Assembly: GCA_907163345.1 (NCBI GenBank)
Contig: CAJQUN010000130.1
Location: 186,001-250,000, forward strand
Reading direction: 5' to 3'
Length of the DNA: 64,000 nt
Origin: Haberlea rhodopensis
Taxonomy: Eukaryota; Streptophyta; Magnoliopsida; Lamiales; Gesneriaceae
In this document: piece by piece, positions 1 to 10,530 of the stretch
How the letters are laid out: each line of letters begins with the position of its first letter
Position numbering within the stretch: position 1 is the first letter of the stretch
Position numbers and translations under genes: made by a program
Notes under the pieces: generated by a model
What the model was told of the DNA's origin: nothing
The model's database searches: none
Seen by the model: only the letters and a program-made list of their open reading frames with translations

Positions 1-3000
1 TAGGGAATACCTCACGGAGACGTTTATGCGTCAAATGTTTTGAGAGACTTGTTTTGGGGCAGCTCAATTCTATTGGGAATGCCAACGTGAGTGTCGTCAA
101 GTCGTGGTTAGCTCTGGTTGAGCATCTTTGCATGTGGAATGCAACGGGAGTCACAATGGTTTGTGAGATATAGTTAGTGAGGTGACACTGCTATTTTGAC
201 CTTATCTCTTGGAGAGATTTGGATTGTACTGTCTTGGAGACAGCTTGCATCGGTCGTGGATTGATCGTAAATCAGCCATGGTAAGCATTACTGGTGTTGG
301 ACCCAGTAATGAATTTCTTACCTCGGTGAGACGTTTGAGGAGACGTCTCCGGGGAGATGCTCGTTTGTGGAGTACTATGGCATTAGTACAGAGCATCGTT
401 GGGATGTGTATACATGGCGTATACGGATTTTGAGTCGGGTAATGGTGGTATTGATGCACTACTCTAACCAGTTGTGTATTTATGGGTTCCCGGATATGTT
501 TTGGTATAAATATATCCAGGTCTTCCGAACGATAGTTCGAAGATTGGAGGATCATGGATTCATGACTTTTCCCTTGAGAGAAAGGCGGTACTGATATACC
601 TACCGGTTGAAGCCTTTAGGAGATTCGTTGCTTTGGTTGTGTGGTGCTGATGTTGAAATCACACCCTTTGGTTTTGGTTGGTAAACCATCATTCTCCGTG
701 GGGTGAGAATAATCCAGGTTTGTCAGTTGGTTTTGGGATTTGGGTATGATTGGAGATACCCGAGTCTATTGCAGTATGTATGCATGTTGTGATTGGTGGT
801 TGGGCATGTATGCCGTGTGAGTATATGAATGCCAACTTTGTTTTGTTCCTTGTGGAACGTCGAGTTTGTATGCTTGGTTTGGTGGATCTCCGGTGTGAGA
901 TTTTGGAACCGTGAGATCGGTAATCTCAATGGCACGATGCATTCTGATGAATGATCGTGAAGGTTGTTTGACTTCCCCTGAGGAGGGATCGTCGTGTTTT
1001 GGAATCATGGTAATTCTTGTTGGATAATTCGATAGCCTTCCTATTTTAGGATTGTTGGATCCAAGGATAAATGAGGGATGGCCGAGATTCGGGTTTGTTT
1101 AGTGTCATGGTTGACACGTGTGTAGGGATGCAATTGTTTGTCTTGCATGTCCCCTGTGGAACTTGAGACCTTGTGGGGGTCTTGATGGTGTGCCAGGACC
1201 AAGATATGATTTCTTGGAACACACTGGTGTAAACATCCTCGGAGATGTGCTTTGTGTGGATTGGTGACCGTGGGTTGCCCGATCCGTGTTGCAAGTGTTG
1301 CAACTACTCCTTAGGAGGAGATGGACTGGGAAACAAGAAACGGATTTTCTGTGAGTATACTGTCGTATGTTAGTAGTCCTCATCATAACGATGCGTGTTA
1401 AGCATCGTGGGCAAGTGATGGAGATATCATGGGGAGATATCTATGTCGAGACCAAGGAAGGTTTGGTTGATTTTCAGTCATGGTGGACTGACTTCTGGGA
1501 CGATTCACGTCGAAGTATGTTGTTATCTTTCGGGTTTGTATTGGTTTTGGCGTTTGCTTATTTTAGGGCTTGGTGTGTGATGTCCAGAATAATTAATAAT
1601 CTTTAATCGGATTAAATTATGGTGTTTATATGATATGTCATGATTTAATTTTTGGGTATCGGATTTTGTAACGGAGTTGGGATAAATGATTCCGGGATTG
1701 AATTTACCTTGTAAATTAATTTAAGGGTTTCTTACATAAATAAATATATGAGATAATAATTGGAGGGTAGGGATTTAATCTAATGTTGAGATGAGATTGC
1801 ATTAGTATGGTGGGGATTAAATATAAGACTAGGGTTCTCTCTCCCTCTTTTTCTCTCATTACCCGACTCATCTCCTCTCCCCTTCTCTCGACCGCAATGA
1901 AGTTAAGCAACTAGAGCCATGATTTCCCAACGATTTTGTGGCAATTTCATGAAGGTTTGTGTATGTAAAATCTTTCATTACTCCTTAATCGTTTCTTGTT
2001 CCTTGAATATTCCCCCAATGGTTCGATTTTCCTTGTTGTTTTGGGAGAGGTGCTACTCTCGAAATTTATGCTTATTACACATGGATTTTTACTTCTTGTG
2101 GGTCGATTTCTACATGGAAAGAGTGTTATTGGTTGTGTTGTTATTGTCCTGAAATCTTGCTTATAATTTAGCTGGTTTGACGCCAATTGGCCGTCCATGG
2201 TGTGTGCGCTCGTATGTTCCAGCGTGGATGTGTGCGGTGTCTGTTGTTGTGTGAAGCTTCCACCACAATGTAAACTTGTTACCATTGTTGAACTTCTTCC
2301 CACCTTACATGTCATTGCTTAAGCTTGAGATCATTACTGCTTTGATTTTTGCTTTCGTTAGTCTGAATCATGCTGTTATTTCGAAAACTCCTACTGAATT
2401 GGGTTCAAAATCTATGATATTTTAGCTCGATATCATGATGCAATGGTCCGAAAATTTCCTGCTATTTTATGGCTTGAATAATTGTTGTTTTGGTTGGAAA
2501 ATTGGTGCTGATTCTGAACCGATTATGCTCTTGTTTTGGGTAGAAATTATGATGTTTTGGGGGCTAGAATGAGGTTGCTATGTTTGGTTTGAATCTTGCT
2601 ATTTTACTTCAAAATTTATAACTGCTAGTTGGCTCAATTCCTTGCTGATTTTGGTTGAAAAATCTGCCCCTAAGTACTTCGAAATTCTGGTTGTGGTAGC
2701 TCGATTATTAGACTGTTTTGTGCTTGAAATCATGCCCATAAGTTGTTTGAGAATATGCTTAAGTGGTGTTAAGTGTTGGCCAAAAAACTCTACTAAATAT
2801 TTGGTAAGAAGGTCTACTTTTATGATTTATATCATGGTAGTGTTTAGGATTGTATTGGCTTTAATTTGAGACCCTTTTAACTTGGAACATGTGTAGTGTG
2901 TGAACAAATGGGTTAGACACATGGTAGTGTGAGTTATAACATGGATTAATGATTGTGGTGATGTATATACTTGAAGGTGTGTACTAGCATGAATTAGTGA

Positions 3001-4603
3001 TTTATGTTACTTTATTGAGTTATTTCTAAAGTGTGGGGACTAACTCGATTAGTATAGTTGATTAAAGTGAGTCTGTAAAGATAATTCGAGTATGAAAATT
3101 ATAACTGGAAATTCGGATAGTGCGAGAAGTGTTATTGATTTGTGTATATCATTTCTTAAAAAAGAGATAATAATTCCAAGTGACAAGTGTAATATGTTAA
3201 CTAGATGTTGAGACTGTTGAATGATTGAGCTAATGTGGAATGTACATTCGATTTATAGATACTCCATGAGCCTCCGGACACGTAGGGTGGCTTATTCACG
3301 TCGTCAACCTTAAGGTACGTGGTGACGTACGAGCAGGTATATCTAGTATCTATACATTCATGTATACATGCAATTTTGAATATGATGTTTCAGGTAAGTG
3401 GTTGACTTTAATAATTGAGTTTCATATACGAGTTATGGGGGACACGTAGTGGTACGTGATCCGACTTTCCTTGTTGAGTAGTGATGCCGTGGGCATGGGC
3501 GATATGAGAAAATATCGAGAATGAGATGGTGGGATAACCAGGTTTACATTGGGATAACCAGGTTTACATTGATGTTGAACTATTTATGTTTGAGCATAAA
3601 TAATATATTGTCATTGTATTGAATTCATAAGCGTTGTTGAGTATTACATTTTCAGTGACAATACTAAACTTGACATTATGAAGTGCGTGAGTTTGAAACA
3701 GGAACAGTGTGTGGAAGACATACAAACTCGGAATTGTACATGGAGTATATTTTATGAGTTTTGAATAATCTAAATTATTGCATTATGATTTTGTATGTTG
3801 ATTTGTGATTGAATATTGAGTGGGAGTGTGCTCACCCTGTGTGGGGGCTGTTTCTGTTGAAACAGGTACAACAGGAACGATGCTGCTTTGGAGTGCTAGG
3901 CTCGAACCTTGTTGGATGATGCTTCCAGAAGCATAGTATGAGATTGAGCCGATATACGAGGTTGAGCGGTTGGTATTTATACTAATTATGCATCCGGATG
4001 TGTATCCGTTATTCGTTGCTCTTCTGTGAGCACTTGTATCTGTATATGGACTGTATAAGGGTGTTGAAACCCACTTTTGTTGTCTTCTTAGTGTGGTGTC
4101 TTCCCTGGCTGGGAATTTACTTGTGTTTCTGTATTCTGTTTAGTATCGTGTTGTCCCTGGTCGGGAGTTATATTATGTGAAGTGCTTTTCTCTCCGGATA
4201 GCTCAGTTTGTGGGGAGACTCTACCCAAATTTTTATAAAAAACCTACAATGTAAAAGTGGTGTAATGGGCGAAATCTTTGAGTCTATTTGTTGGTAGAAA
4301 TGATCATATAATGTTGAACATTATTTATGTCATGGGATTATGGGAAGCATGTAACGATTCTTTTTTAAAGAATGAAAAGAAAACGAAAAATTTATACATA
4401 TACGACGTCTTAAATGAACTAATGACGAGTTAAGGTGTTGGGCCTTACATGGTGCGAGACTGGTATTCTCGCAGTTGTTAATTCGAATTCTAAGGTGGTT
4501 CAGAATCGGGGTCTTGGCTTTGTTTTGTTTGTGTAGTCCTGGTGTTACGTGGAGTACACCGGTGCAATTTCGAGGACGAAATTTTATTAGTGGGGGATAA
4601 TTG
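1..4603 (+). mobile_element. Internal region of non-coding LTR element H (LARD-like), interrupted by a solo LTR
   Basis: This stretch ends in a polypurine-type tract (GAGGACGAAATTTTATTAG then TGGGGGATAA, 4572-4600) directly before an LTR starting at 4604, so it is the 3' part of an LTR retrotransposon internal region on the plus strand. No frame gives gag, protease, reverse transcriptase or integrase; the open frames are short and unrecognisable. About 1-860 is recognisably homologous, with many differences, to 24980-25489 in element E, for example around 60-110 versus 25020-25090 and 720-800 versus 25340-25450. A conserved but non-coding internal domain is what defines LARD-type derivatives. 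The piece is split by the solo LTR at 1576-4449; its own parts are 1-1575 and 4455-4603. The 5' LTR lies left of the window. Alternative: a gypsy pol decayed beyond recognition. Confidence 0.6.
1576..4449 (+). mobile_element. Solo LTR with TSD TGGTG, inserted in element H
   Basis: The segment starts TGTGATGTCC and ends GGGCCTTACA, so it has TG...CA ends, and is flanked by the 5 bp direct repeat TGGTG (1571-1575 and 4450-4454). At 2,874 bp it has long-LTR gypsy features: an AT-rich promoter zone near 1725-1835, a pyrimidine-rich leader near 1840-1890, a GGTACGT...GACGTACGAGC motif at 3315-3335, and a GGGGGCTGTTTCTGTTGAAACAG|GT acceptor-like site at 3845-3867. No internal region accompanies it, which is the usual result of LTR-LTR recombination. 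A 20 bp direct duplication (GGGATAACCAGGTTTACATT) lies at about 3532-3571. There is no CGATCGATCG array in this LTR. Confidence 0.8.
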
Positions 4604-5488
4604 TGTTGTCCGGGGTTTAATGGTGTTAATCCCGGTGTAGTATTAATCCTTGATGGATTTTTAATTGTGGCAATTAGGAATTAATTGCGGTTTTGGGTCT
4701 CCCGAGGTTGTATAATCGGGCATTTGGGATCGCTGGATCCAAAGGTTGAGATTATATTCTCATTTCGGTGGAAAACCTATGATTTGGGTTTTCGGTGGGA
4801 CCTGGAGTCCGGGGTGCTTTGTGTTGGGGCTGGTATGGGGATTTGGTGTTGGAGAGAGAGTTTTTTGAAAACAGATGATTTTTAATGAATCATGATGTAT
4901 TTGTGGACGTATTGGTGTGTTGGGGTATTTTTGCTATATATACCCGTTGGACTCGAGATTTCCGTCATTTGGCACGGAATCACTTCTCTCCCTCTCCTCT
5001 CCCCCCTTATCGTGTATCACCCCTTTCCCCAACCCTCATCTTTTCTCTTTGGAGAAAAATGGCCGGAGGCTCGAATTAGGAGCCGGATTCTTCGAAGATA
5101 AGTTGGTAATCTCCATCCCCTCACTTTTATCTTCGTTTGGATTGTGATTTTGTTGGTTTTGGTTGAGTTTTGGGTTTAGTTTGATTTGGGTGATTTTTGG
5201 TAAAAAATCATAAAATCTTTTGGGTTTGTTTTATTTTGGGTTGAGCACCCTTGTTGGAGGTCCTTGTGTGTGGATTTGTTGTGGTTTTGAGTTGGGAGGA
5301 GTTGGGGTATGATTTGTGGAGATTTCAAGCTTTCAAAAATGGTGTTTTTCGAGTTGCAGGTCGCGGCGATCGATCGCCCGTTTTTGGCGATCGATCGCGC
5401 GCAAGCAGTGGGCTTTTCAGCTGGGTGGTGATCGATCGCTACTTTTGAGCGATCGATCGCCTCGCGCCAGTAAGGTCCGACGATCGAT
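4604..5488 (+). mobile_element. 3' LTR of element H, left part (interrupted)
   Basis: The LTR begins TGTTGTCCGGGG immediately after the polypurine tract. It contains a TATA box (4935-4942) and a pyrimidine-rich leader (about 4980-5045), and runs into an array of CGATCGATCG palindromes. It is cut at about 5488 by the truncated gypsy pol of element A; the junction has a 2-4 nt microhomology (CG/CGC). The LTR resumes at 17838 and ends at 19074. Compared with the related LTR of element E, roughly 200 bp between leader and GTACGT motif are missing, so a deletion accompanied the rearrangement. Confidence 0.75.
4935..4942 (+). promoter_or_regulatory. TATA box of the H LTR
   Basis: TATATATA sits in a GTATTTTTGC-TATATATA-CC context. 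The same context recurs in the E LTR at 20473-20480 and, with more differences, in the minus-strand fragment at 54112-54120. A C/T-rich leader follows about 40 nt downstream, as expected for an LTR transcription start. Confidence 0.6.
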
Positions 5489-5490
5489 CG
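5367..5490. repeat. Paired CGATCGATCG palindrome array in the H LTR (truncated)
   Basis: Copies start at 5367, 5388, 5429 (TGATCGATCG), 5450 and 5481. Start-to-start spacing inside pairs is 21 bp. The fifth copy would open a third pair, but the LTR is cut immediately after it. Flanks are often GCGATCGATCGC, so each site is itself a 10-12 bp palindrome and adjacent sites can also pair as a stem with a loop of about 11 nt. Confidence 0.85.
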
Positions 5491-6691
5491 CATGAAGCGT
5501 GAGGTAGTCGTTTTCGTTAAAAGATGTTTGATCTGCCAACAGGTAAAGGCAGAGAGGCAGAGGCCTGGTGGTGAGCTGAAGAGTTTAGAGGTGCCTGAAT
5601 GGAAGTGGGAGCATATATCTATGGACTTTGTGACCCACTTACCTTGGACGGCCTCAGGATTTGATGCGATCTGGGTGATCGTGGATAGGCTGACGAAGAC
5701 GGCTCATTTCATCCCTTACAGTATGTCATATACATACTTGAAGATGGCCCAGATGTATATACGGGATGTGGTGAGGTTGCATGGTATTCCAGTCTCGATA
5801 GTGTCTGACAGGGACCCGAGGTTCACTTCACATTTCTGGGAGGGTCTCCAGACAGCTTTGGGCACAGAGGTGAGACTGAGTATGGCCTATCACCCTCAGA
5901 CAGACGGCCAAACAGAGCGTACCATTCAGACGCTCGAGGACATGTTGAGGGCGTGTGTTTTGGAGTTTGATACTCCGTGGCAGGATTCAGTGCCGCTGGT
6001 GGAGTTCTCCTATAATAACAGTTATCAAGCGAGCATTCAAATGGCCCCTTTTGAAGCTCTGTATGGACGACGATGTAGATCACCGCTGTATTGGGAGGAC
6101 TTGACTAGCAAAGCGGTCGGAGGACCGGATATGATCAGGGATATGGAAGGTAAGATAAAGTTGATACGCCTGAAGATGAAAGCGGCCCAGGATAGGCAAG
6201 CGGCCTATGCCAATAAGCGGCGACGACCGCTAGAATTCCAGTTAGGAGACAGGGTCTTCTTAAAGATCTCGCCCTTCAGGGGCGTGGTTCGTTTTGGGAT
6301 GCGGGGAAAGTTATCTCCGAGGTATGTTGGGCCATATGAAGTTTTACAGCGTATCGGTACTTTGGCATATCGTTTGGCTCTACCGCCATCCTTGTCTGGC
6401 ATACACGATGTTTTCCATGTCTCTATGTTAAGGAAGTATGAGCCAGACCCGTCCCATGTCTTACAGCCTACTGAAGTACAGTTAGATTCAGATGTGTCCT
6501 ACGTTGAACGACCGATCAGAATTCTGGATCGAGAGGATCGCAGACTACGAAGTAAAGTTATACCGATGGTCAAAGTTCAGTGGGATCGTCGGGGCGTCGA
6601 GGAGGCTACGTGGGAGACAGAACGGCATATGGTGCAGCACTATCCGGAACTATTCTCTAGTATGTCTTTATGTTTAGTTTCGATACGATGA
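5489..6691 (+). pseudogene. 5'-truncated gypsy pol (integrase plus chromodomain), copy A
   Basis: This is the C-terminal third of a Ty3/gypsy polyprotein, open to its natural stop. It keeps the last part of the integrase zinc finger (CLICQQVK), the integrase catalytic core with DFVTHLP, SDRDPRF and the TDGQTERT segment, the GPYEVLQRIG module and a C-terminal chromodomain-like stretch ending in WETERHMVQ. It matches 14473-15674 of copy B almost base for base; I count about eight amino-acid differences. Gag, protease, RT and RNase H are absent because the sequence starts abruptly inside LTR H at a microhomology junction. A methionine codon falls at the junction by chance. With its LTR shared with copy B, it is the left remnant of a tandem array. 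Confidence 0.85.
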
Positions 6692-6700
6692 TGCAGGTGG

Positions 6701-6735
6701 ATTTCGGGGACGAAATCTTATAAGTAGGGGAGTAA
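6701..6735 (+). other. Polypurine tract region preceding the LTR of A/B
   Basis: ATTTCGGGGACGAAATC followed by AAGTAGGGGAGTAA stands directly before the TGTAATACCCCC start of the LTR. The same block occurs at 15684-15718 before the downstream LTR. This is the plus-strand priming site typical of the Tekay/Del type of gypsy elements. Confidence 0.7.
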
Positions 6736-6934
6736 TGTAATACCCCCGAAATGTAATATGATTATGTTCTATGACGATGAATTATGATGTGTTTAAGGGT
6801 TATGGTGTATTTAAATTGGGGGCCACGATTTATGTTATGATGATATGATGTGGGGAGCATGATGGGTATTTTAAGGGATGTATTAATTATATGAAGTTAG
6901 AAAATATCGAGTGAGGATATTTTAATACATCGTA

Positions 6935-6943
6935 CTATATACC
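6935..6943 (+). promoter_or_regulatory. TATA box of the A/B LTR
   Basis: CTATATACC lies about 200 bp into the LTR and about 25 nt before a C/A-rich leader. It is repeated in the downstream LTR at 15918-15926. Confidence 0.5.
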
Positions 6944-7223
6944 GGGATACAATTAAACACCACATGGCACCCCAACCACACCACCCCACCCCCCCCCCCC
7001 CCCCAACTCGGTCACCACCCATCCCCCACTTGTCAACCCACTTGTTTCACACCCATGCCTCCCACTTGGTCATGCCCATGCTTCCACTTTGCAGCCAAAT
7101 CATCTCCTTCTCTCCTCCTCTCTTTCTCTCCCAAAATCGTGCCTGTAAGCTGCTGGGGAAGGGAAGAAAAGCTTGATAAGAAGGTGTTCAAAACCTTGCA
7201 AAAAGAGGAGCAAAAGAGAGGGG

Positions 7224-7994
7224 TAAGTGGGTACCCTGTTTTTCTGGGTTTATGTTTGGGCTTGGGTTTGGTGGGTTGATTTTAAAGCATGTTAAGTATA
7301 GGTTTGGGTGAAACCTTGATATGAATGCTTACATGGTAGTTTTATGTAGCTACTAGCATGTTTGTTTGAGCATTTACATGGCTTATGTGATAGATTTCTA
7401 GTTATGAAACTATATGCTCGAAAATCTGGGCAAAAAGATACATGCTCTGTTTCTGTAAAAGTTGGTTAAGGATGAAGTTTATGATGATGTTATGATGCAT
7501 GTTAGCTTAGGTTTTGTTAAACCTTCGATTTAAGAGCTTACATGGATATTTTATGAAGTTCTTCACATGTTTGTTTCAGCATAAAAGATGTGTTATGAGG
7601 TAGAAAAGATGGTATGAAATGAGGTGCTCAAAAATCTGGGGAAAAATCCCGATTTTCAGAGCTCTCGATCGATCGAGATTTATTTCCGATCGATCGAGCG
7701 AGACAGAAGGTCTAAGCATGTTTTCAAAATTTTGGTGCCGATCGATCGAAGGATTTCTCGATCGATCGGTGAAGCTCCTCGATCGATCGGTAAAATGTTC
7801 GATCGATCGAGCGAGGCAGGAAGCTAAGGCACTTTTTGTGCACAGTGTCTCGATCGATCGAGACATAGGGCCGATCGATCGAGAGAGGCAGAAAGTTGAA
7901 AAATATGATGATGTTTTATTTTGTTAAGTTTATGATGTAAGATGGTTTTGAGGCATCTAATATGGTATTATGTGGTCTTGTAGAACCATCCCAG
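7224..7994 (+). other. Candidate leader intron 1 of the A/B LTR (contains the palindrome array)
   Basis: A strong donor (GAGAGGG|GTAAGTGG, GT at 7224) follows the purine-rich end of the leader. A candidate acceptor (GAACCATCCCAG|GTACC, AG at 7993-7994) lies after the palindrome array. The following mini-exon would be 7995-8048, ending at AAAAG|GTACGT. Comparable sites flank the array in the C LTR (27082 to 27636 or 27643) and the reverse solo LTR. This is inferred from splice consensus and cross-family conservation only. Confidence 0.4.
7666..7881. repeat. Eight-copy CGATCGATCG array, A/B upstream LTR
   Basis: Exact copies of CGATCGATCG start at 7666, 7687, 7739, 7759, 7780, 7800, 7851 and 7872. 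They group as four pairs with start-to-start spacing 21, 20, 20 and 21 bp. Flanking bases extend the complementarity within several pairs, for example CTCGATCGATCG with CGATCGATCGAG at 7664-7698, a 12 bp stem with an 11 nt loop, and TCTCGATCGATCG with CGATCGATCGAGA at 7848-7884. The arrangement recurs in unrelated LTRs of this window. Confidence 0.95.
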
Positions 7995-8746
7995 GTACCA
8001 GCACCATCAAGGAGATAAAGTCTGTTGACTCCTCCTCCTTTTGAAAAGGTACGTAAGAAGCGTACGGGCATCGGACGGTAACACACATCTCTATACTATG
8101 ACTATGCTTTTATTTGCATGAGTATTCACGATGAAATGACGGTGTTTATATGATGTTTATACGATGAAGTTCATATGATGTTTATTGCTTATACGATGCT
8201 TGTAAGGACCCTAGTTCCTTAAGTGCGGACTAAAGGCGTAATTAAAAATTTCCATGCATAAACAGAGTATAAAGGTTGTATCGATGCTCTGAGCTAATAA
8301 ATTACAGTGCCAAAATAAAGATCCAAAATGGATTAATTACATTCTTAACCATGAATGTTAATCCTATAGTTTTACACTACTCCTATAGTAGATACTATAC
8401 AAAAGAATGTGACTGCTACAAGAGCACTCCGCACTAGCTCACTGCACCAACTCGCCTTAGCCCTTCCGCCCAAAAGTACCTACAGGAACAACCCCAAAAC
8501 CATGAGCATGTATAAAATCATATACACAACGATATGACAGCAATTCAAATGCATAATTATAAATGTGATTCACTTCCTGTATGTAACACATTTAAAAGCT
8601 CCACTGGGTTGTCCCTGTACCAAATTATAACCAATAGATTATATTACCAACTATGTATGTCATGACATGCACCGATTACCCTAGGTTCCGTGTTCAATTT
8701 CCCGAGTCTTCTTATATCAGTGGCATAATACTCCTCGCGTTAACAT

Positions 8747-8915
8747 GACAGCGGAAACACCCCTCGCTTAGACAATACCAGCGGCACTAATATCCCTCGC
8801 TATAAATATGACAGCGGTCGTGTTCTTCGCTTCATATTAGCGGCAAATATTCTCTCATCGCTACGGTATGACAGCGGCAAGTATTCACATCGCTACGCCA
8901 CTAGCGGTAAGTATT
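8747..8915 (-). repeat. CGCT...AGCG short-hairpin cluster in the reverse solo LTR
   Basis: On the minus strand, CCGCT and AGCGA words alternate about every 15-30 bp (for example GCCGCTAATATGAAGCGAAG, 8845-8826), giving repeated 4-5 bp arms around short loops. The same vocabulary appears at 18091-18215, 22994-24100 and 63896-64000. Confidence 0.6.
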
Positions 8916-9314
8916 CATCATTACTGGAATATAATTCCTGACTCACAATCACATGCAACAATGCATCCAATACACATGCAACCAAAATGCATGACCAATC
9001 ATGTATACAATCCATGATGTATAAACATACCCCATATGCAACCACAATGCATAATCAATTCCATGTGCACAACCATAGTGCATAATCAATACAAAGCGTA
9101 ATAGATACATTTTACCGTCCGATGCTCGTACGTCTCACTACGTACCTTGGTTCCAAAAGTGGAGATATTGTGGAACTTTATCTCCTTTGTTGTGTGGCTA
9201 CCTGGGATGGTTCTACACAATCACATGAATCCATATTAGAAACCCATAATTGAACCATTACCAAAAACATCAATATTTAGAACAAAATACCAAAATTCAC
9301 ATTTATAAGCCTTC

Positions 9315-9528
9315 CGATCGATCGGCCCCAAGTCCGATCGATCGCCAAGTGAAGGAAAACAGGCATCCAAGTACTGCCTCCGCCGATCGATCGAGAGTTT
9401 ATCTCGATCGATCGAGATTACACACACCGATCGATCGGGACAAAATCTCGATCGATCGGTAAGCTCATTCCTCGCCTTGGGCAGACACTGCCTTGCTCGA
9501 TTGATCGGACTCATTTTCCGATCGATCG
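9315..9528. repeat. Eight-copy CGATCGATCG array, reverse solo LTR
   Basis: Copies start at 9315, 9335, 9384, 9405, 9428, 9449, 9498 (CGATTGATCG) and 9519: four pairs with 20, 21, 21 and 21 bp spacing. The bases around the sites differ from those in the A/B LTR, so copy number and spacing are conserved better than the surrounding sequence. Confidence 0.9.
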
Positions 9529-10305
9529 AGACGCCCTGTTCACGCGAGAAATTTCTTTAAATGAGCTTCCAACCTCACCTATACACAAGCACAACCAAGA
9601 ACAACCACCATGCTCAACTTAAAGCCATAAAACAACCTTAAAAATGCAACTTCCAAACATAACAAAATGTTGGACCAAGATCCACCCTTAAATCCCCAAA
9701 AATAAGCTATAAACCCAATCAAAACTTAACAAAACTCAACCAAGGTGGTAGCTTACCCTTTGAGCTCCAAGTTCCTAGCAAGAAAACACCCAATGAACCC
9801 TTTCACTAAGTTTTCCCCTTTCCTTTAGATGTAGAAACGAAAATGGAAAGTATTCTTGCAAGAGATAATATGGATGGATGAGATTTTGGGCCAAAAGCTG
9901 ATAAGGAGAGGGTGATGTGATGTAAAGGGGGTATGCAAGTGGCTCATGCCATGATATGGTTTTTAAATGTGTATCAAGACACAAGCATGATATAGAAAAT
10001 ACCTCAACATGATATTTTAAAAGCATTTTACCACAATGCATCAAAATCCCTATTAAAATCATGTTTTCCCAAATAAACACAATCCATATCATTAAAACCA
10101 TTTTAACACCCAAGATTCCTCACATGTACAACATGCACCCCGAAATGCTCTACCGGGTCACTCCTACCACGTGACAAGCATTGTACCAAGATAATTAGTC
10201 CCAACGTATAATCTAATTATCACCATAATATCGCATAAACATAATTAACGTCCAAAATGCAATTAATTATTTCGGGGATATCACAATGCTTATATGATGA
10301 CATTT

Positions 10306-10530
10306 ATGCGATGTATTGTGGTAAGATGCCACGGGGTAAGATGCCCCACATGGTAAGAGGCCATGCGATGTATTGTGGTAAGATGCCACGGGGTAAGATG
10401 CCCCACATGGTAAGAGGCCATGCGATGTATTGTGGTAAGATGCCACGGGGTAAGATGCCCCATATGGTAAGAGGCCATACGATGATATTGTGGTAAGATG
10501 CCACGGGGGTAAGATGCCCCATATGCATGA
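10306..10530 (+). repeat. 57 bp tandem repeats in the A/B upstream LTR
   Basis: Three full units and a partial fourth have the form GATGTATTGTGGTAAGATGCC / ACGGGGTAAGATGCCCCACATGGTAAGAGGCCAT. The unit is 57 bp (19 codons), so it stays open in several frames without being a gene. Each unit has two small inverted repeats, GGGGTAAGATGCCCC and CATGGTAAGAGGCCATG. The same block is at 17203-17417. It lies inside candidate intron 2 (8049-10662, minus the solo LTR). Confidence 0.85.

Larger units (their letters stand above)
8201..10285 (-). mobile_element. Solo LTR, reverse orientation, TSD ATGCT, inside the A/B LTR
   Basis: The insert begins TGTAAGGACC and ends GGATATCACA, and is flanked by ATGCT at 8196-8200 and 10286-10290. 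Removing it restores colinearity with the intact downstream LTR. Read on the minus strand, it starts TGTGATATCCCCGAAAT, close to the A/B LTR start, and ends CTAGGGTCCTTACA, close to the E and H LTR ends, so it belongs to a related gypsy family. In its own orientation it contains a palindrome array (9528-9315), a GGTACGTAGTGAGACGTACGAGC motif (9145-9123), a CGCT/AGCG hairpin cluster (8915-8747), and a TTGTTCCTGTAG|GTAC acceptor-like site at about 8480. It has no coding sequence. Confidence 0.9.

Noticed and set aside
1367..1606. Membrane-like 79-residue open frame
   Set aside because: It crosses the border of the solo LTR at 1576 and lies in a non-coding internal region.
7666..7881. CRISPR-like array of short repeats with spacers
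   Set aside because: The repeat is a 10 bp palindrome with irregular 10-40 bp intervals inside plant LTRs; there are no cas genes and the host is a eukaryote.
10257..10496. Open frame with repeated 19-residue peptide
   Set aside because: Explained by a 57 bp tandem repeat open in several frames on both strands within an LTR.
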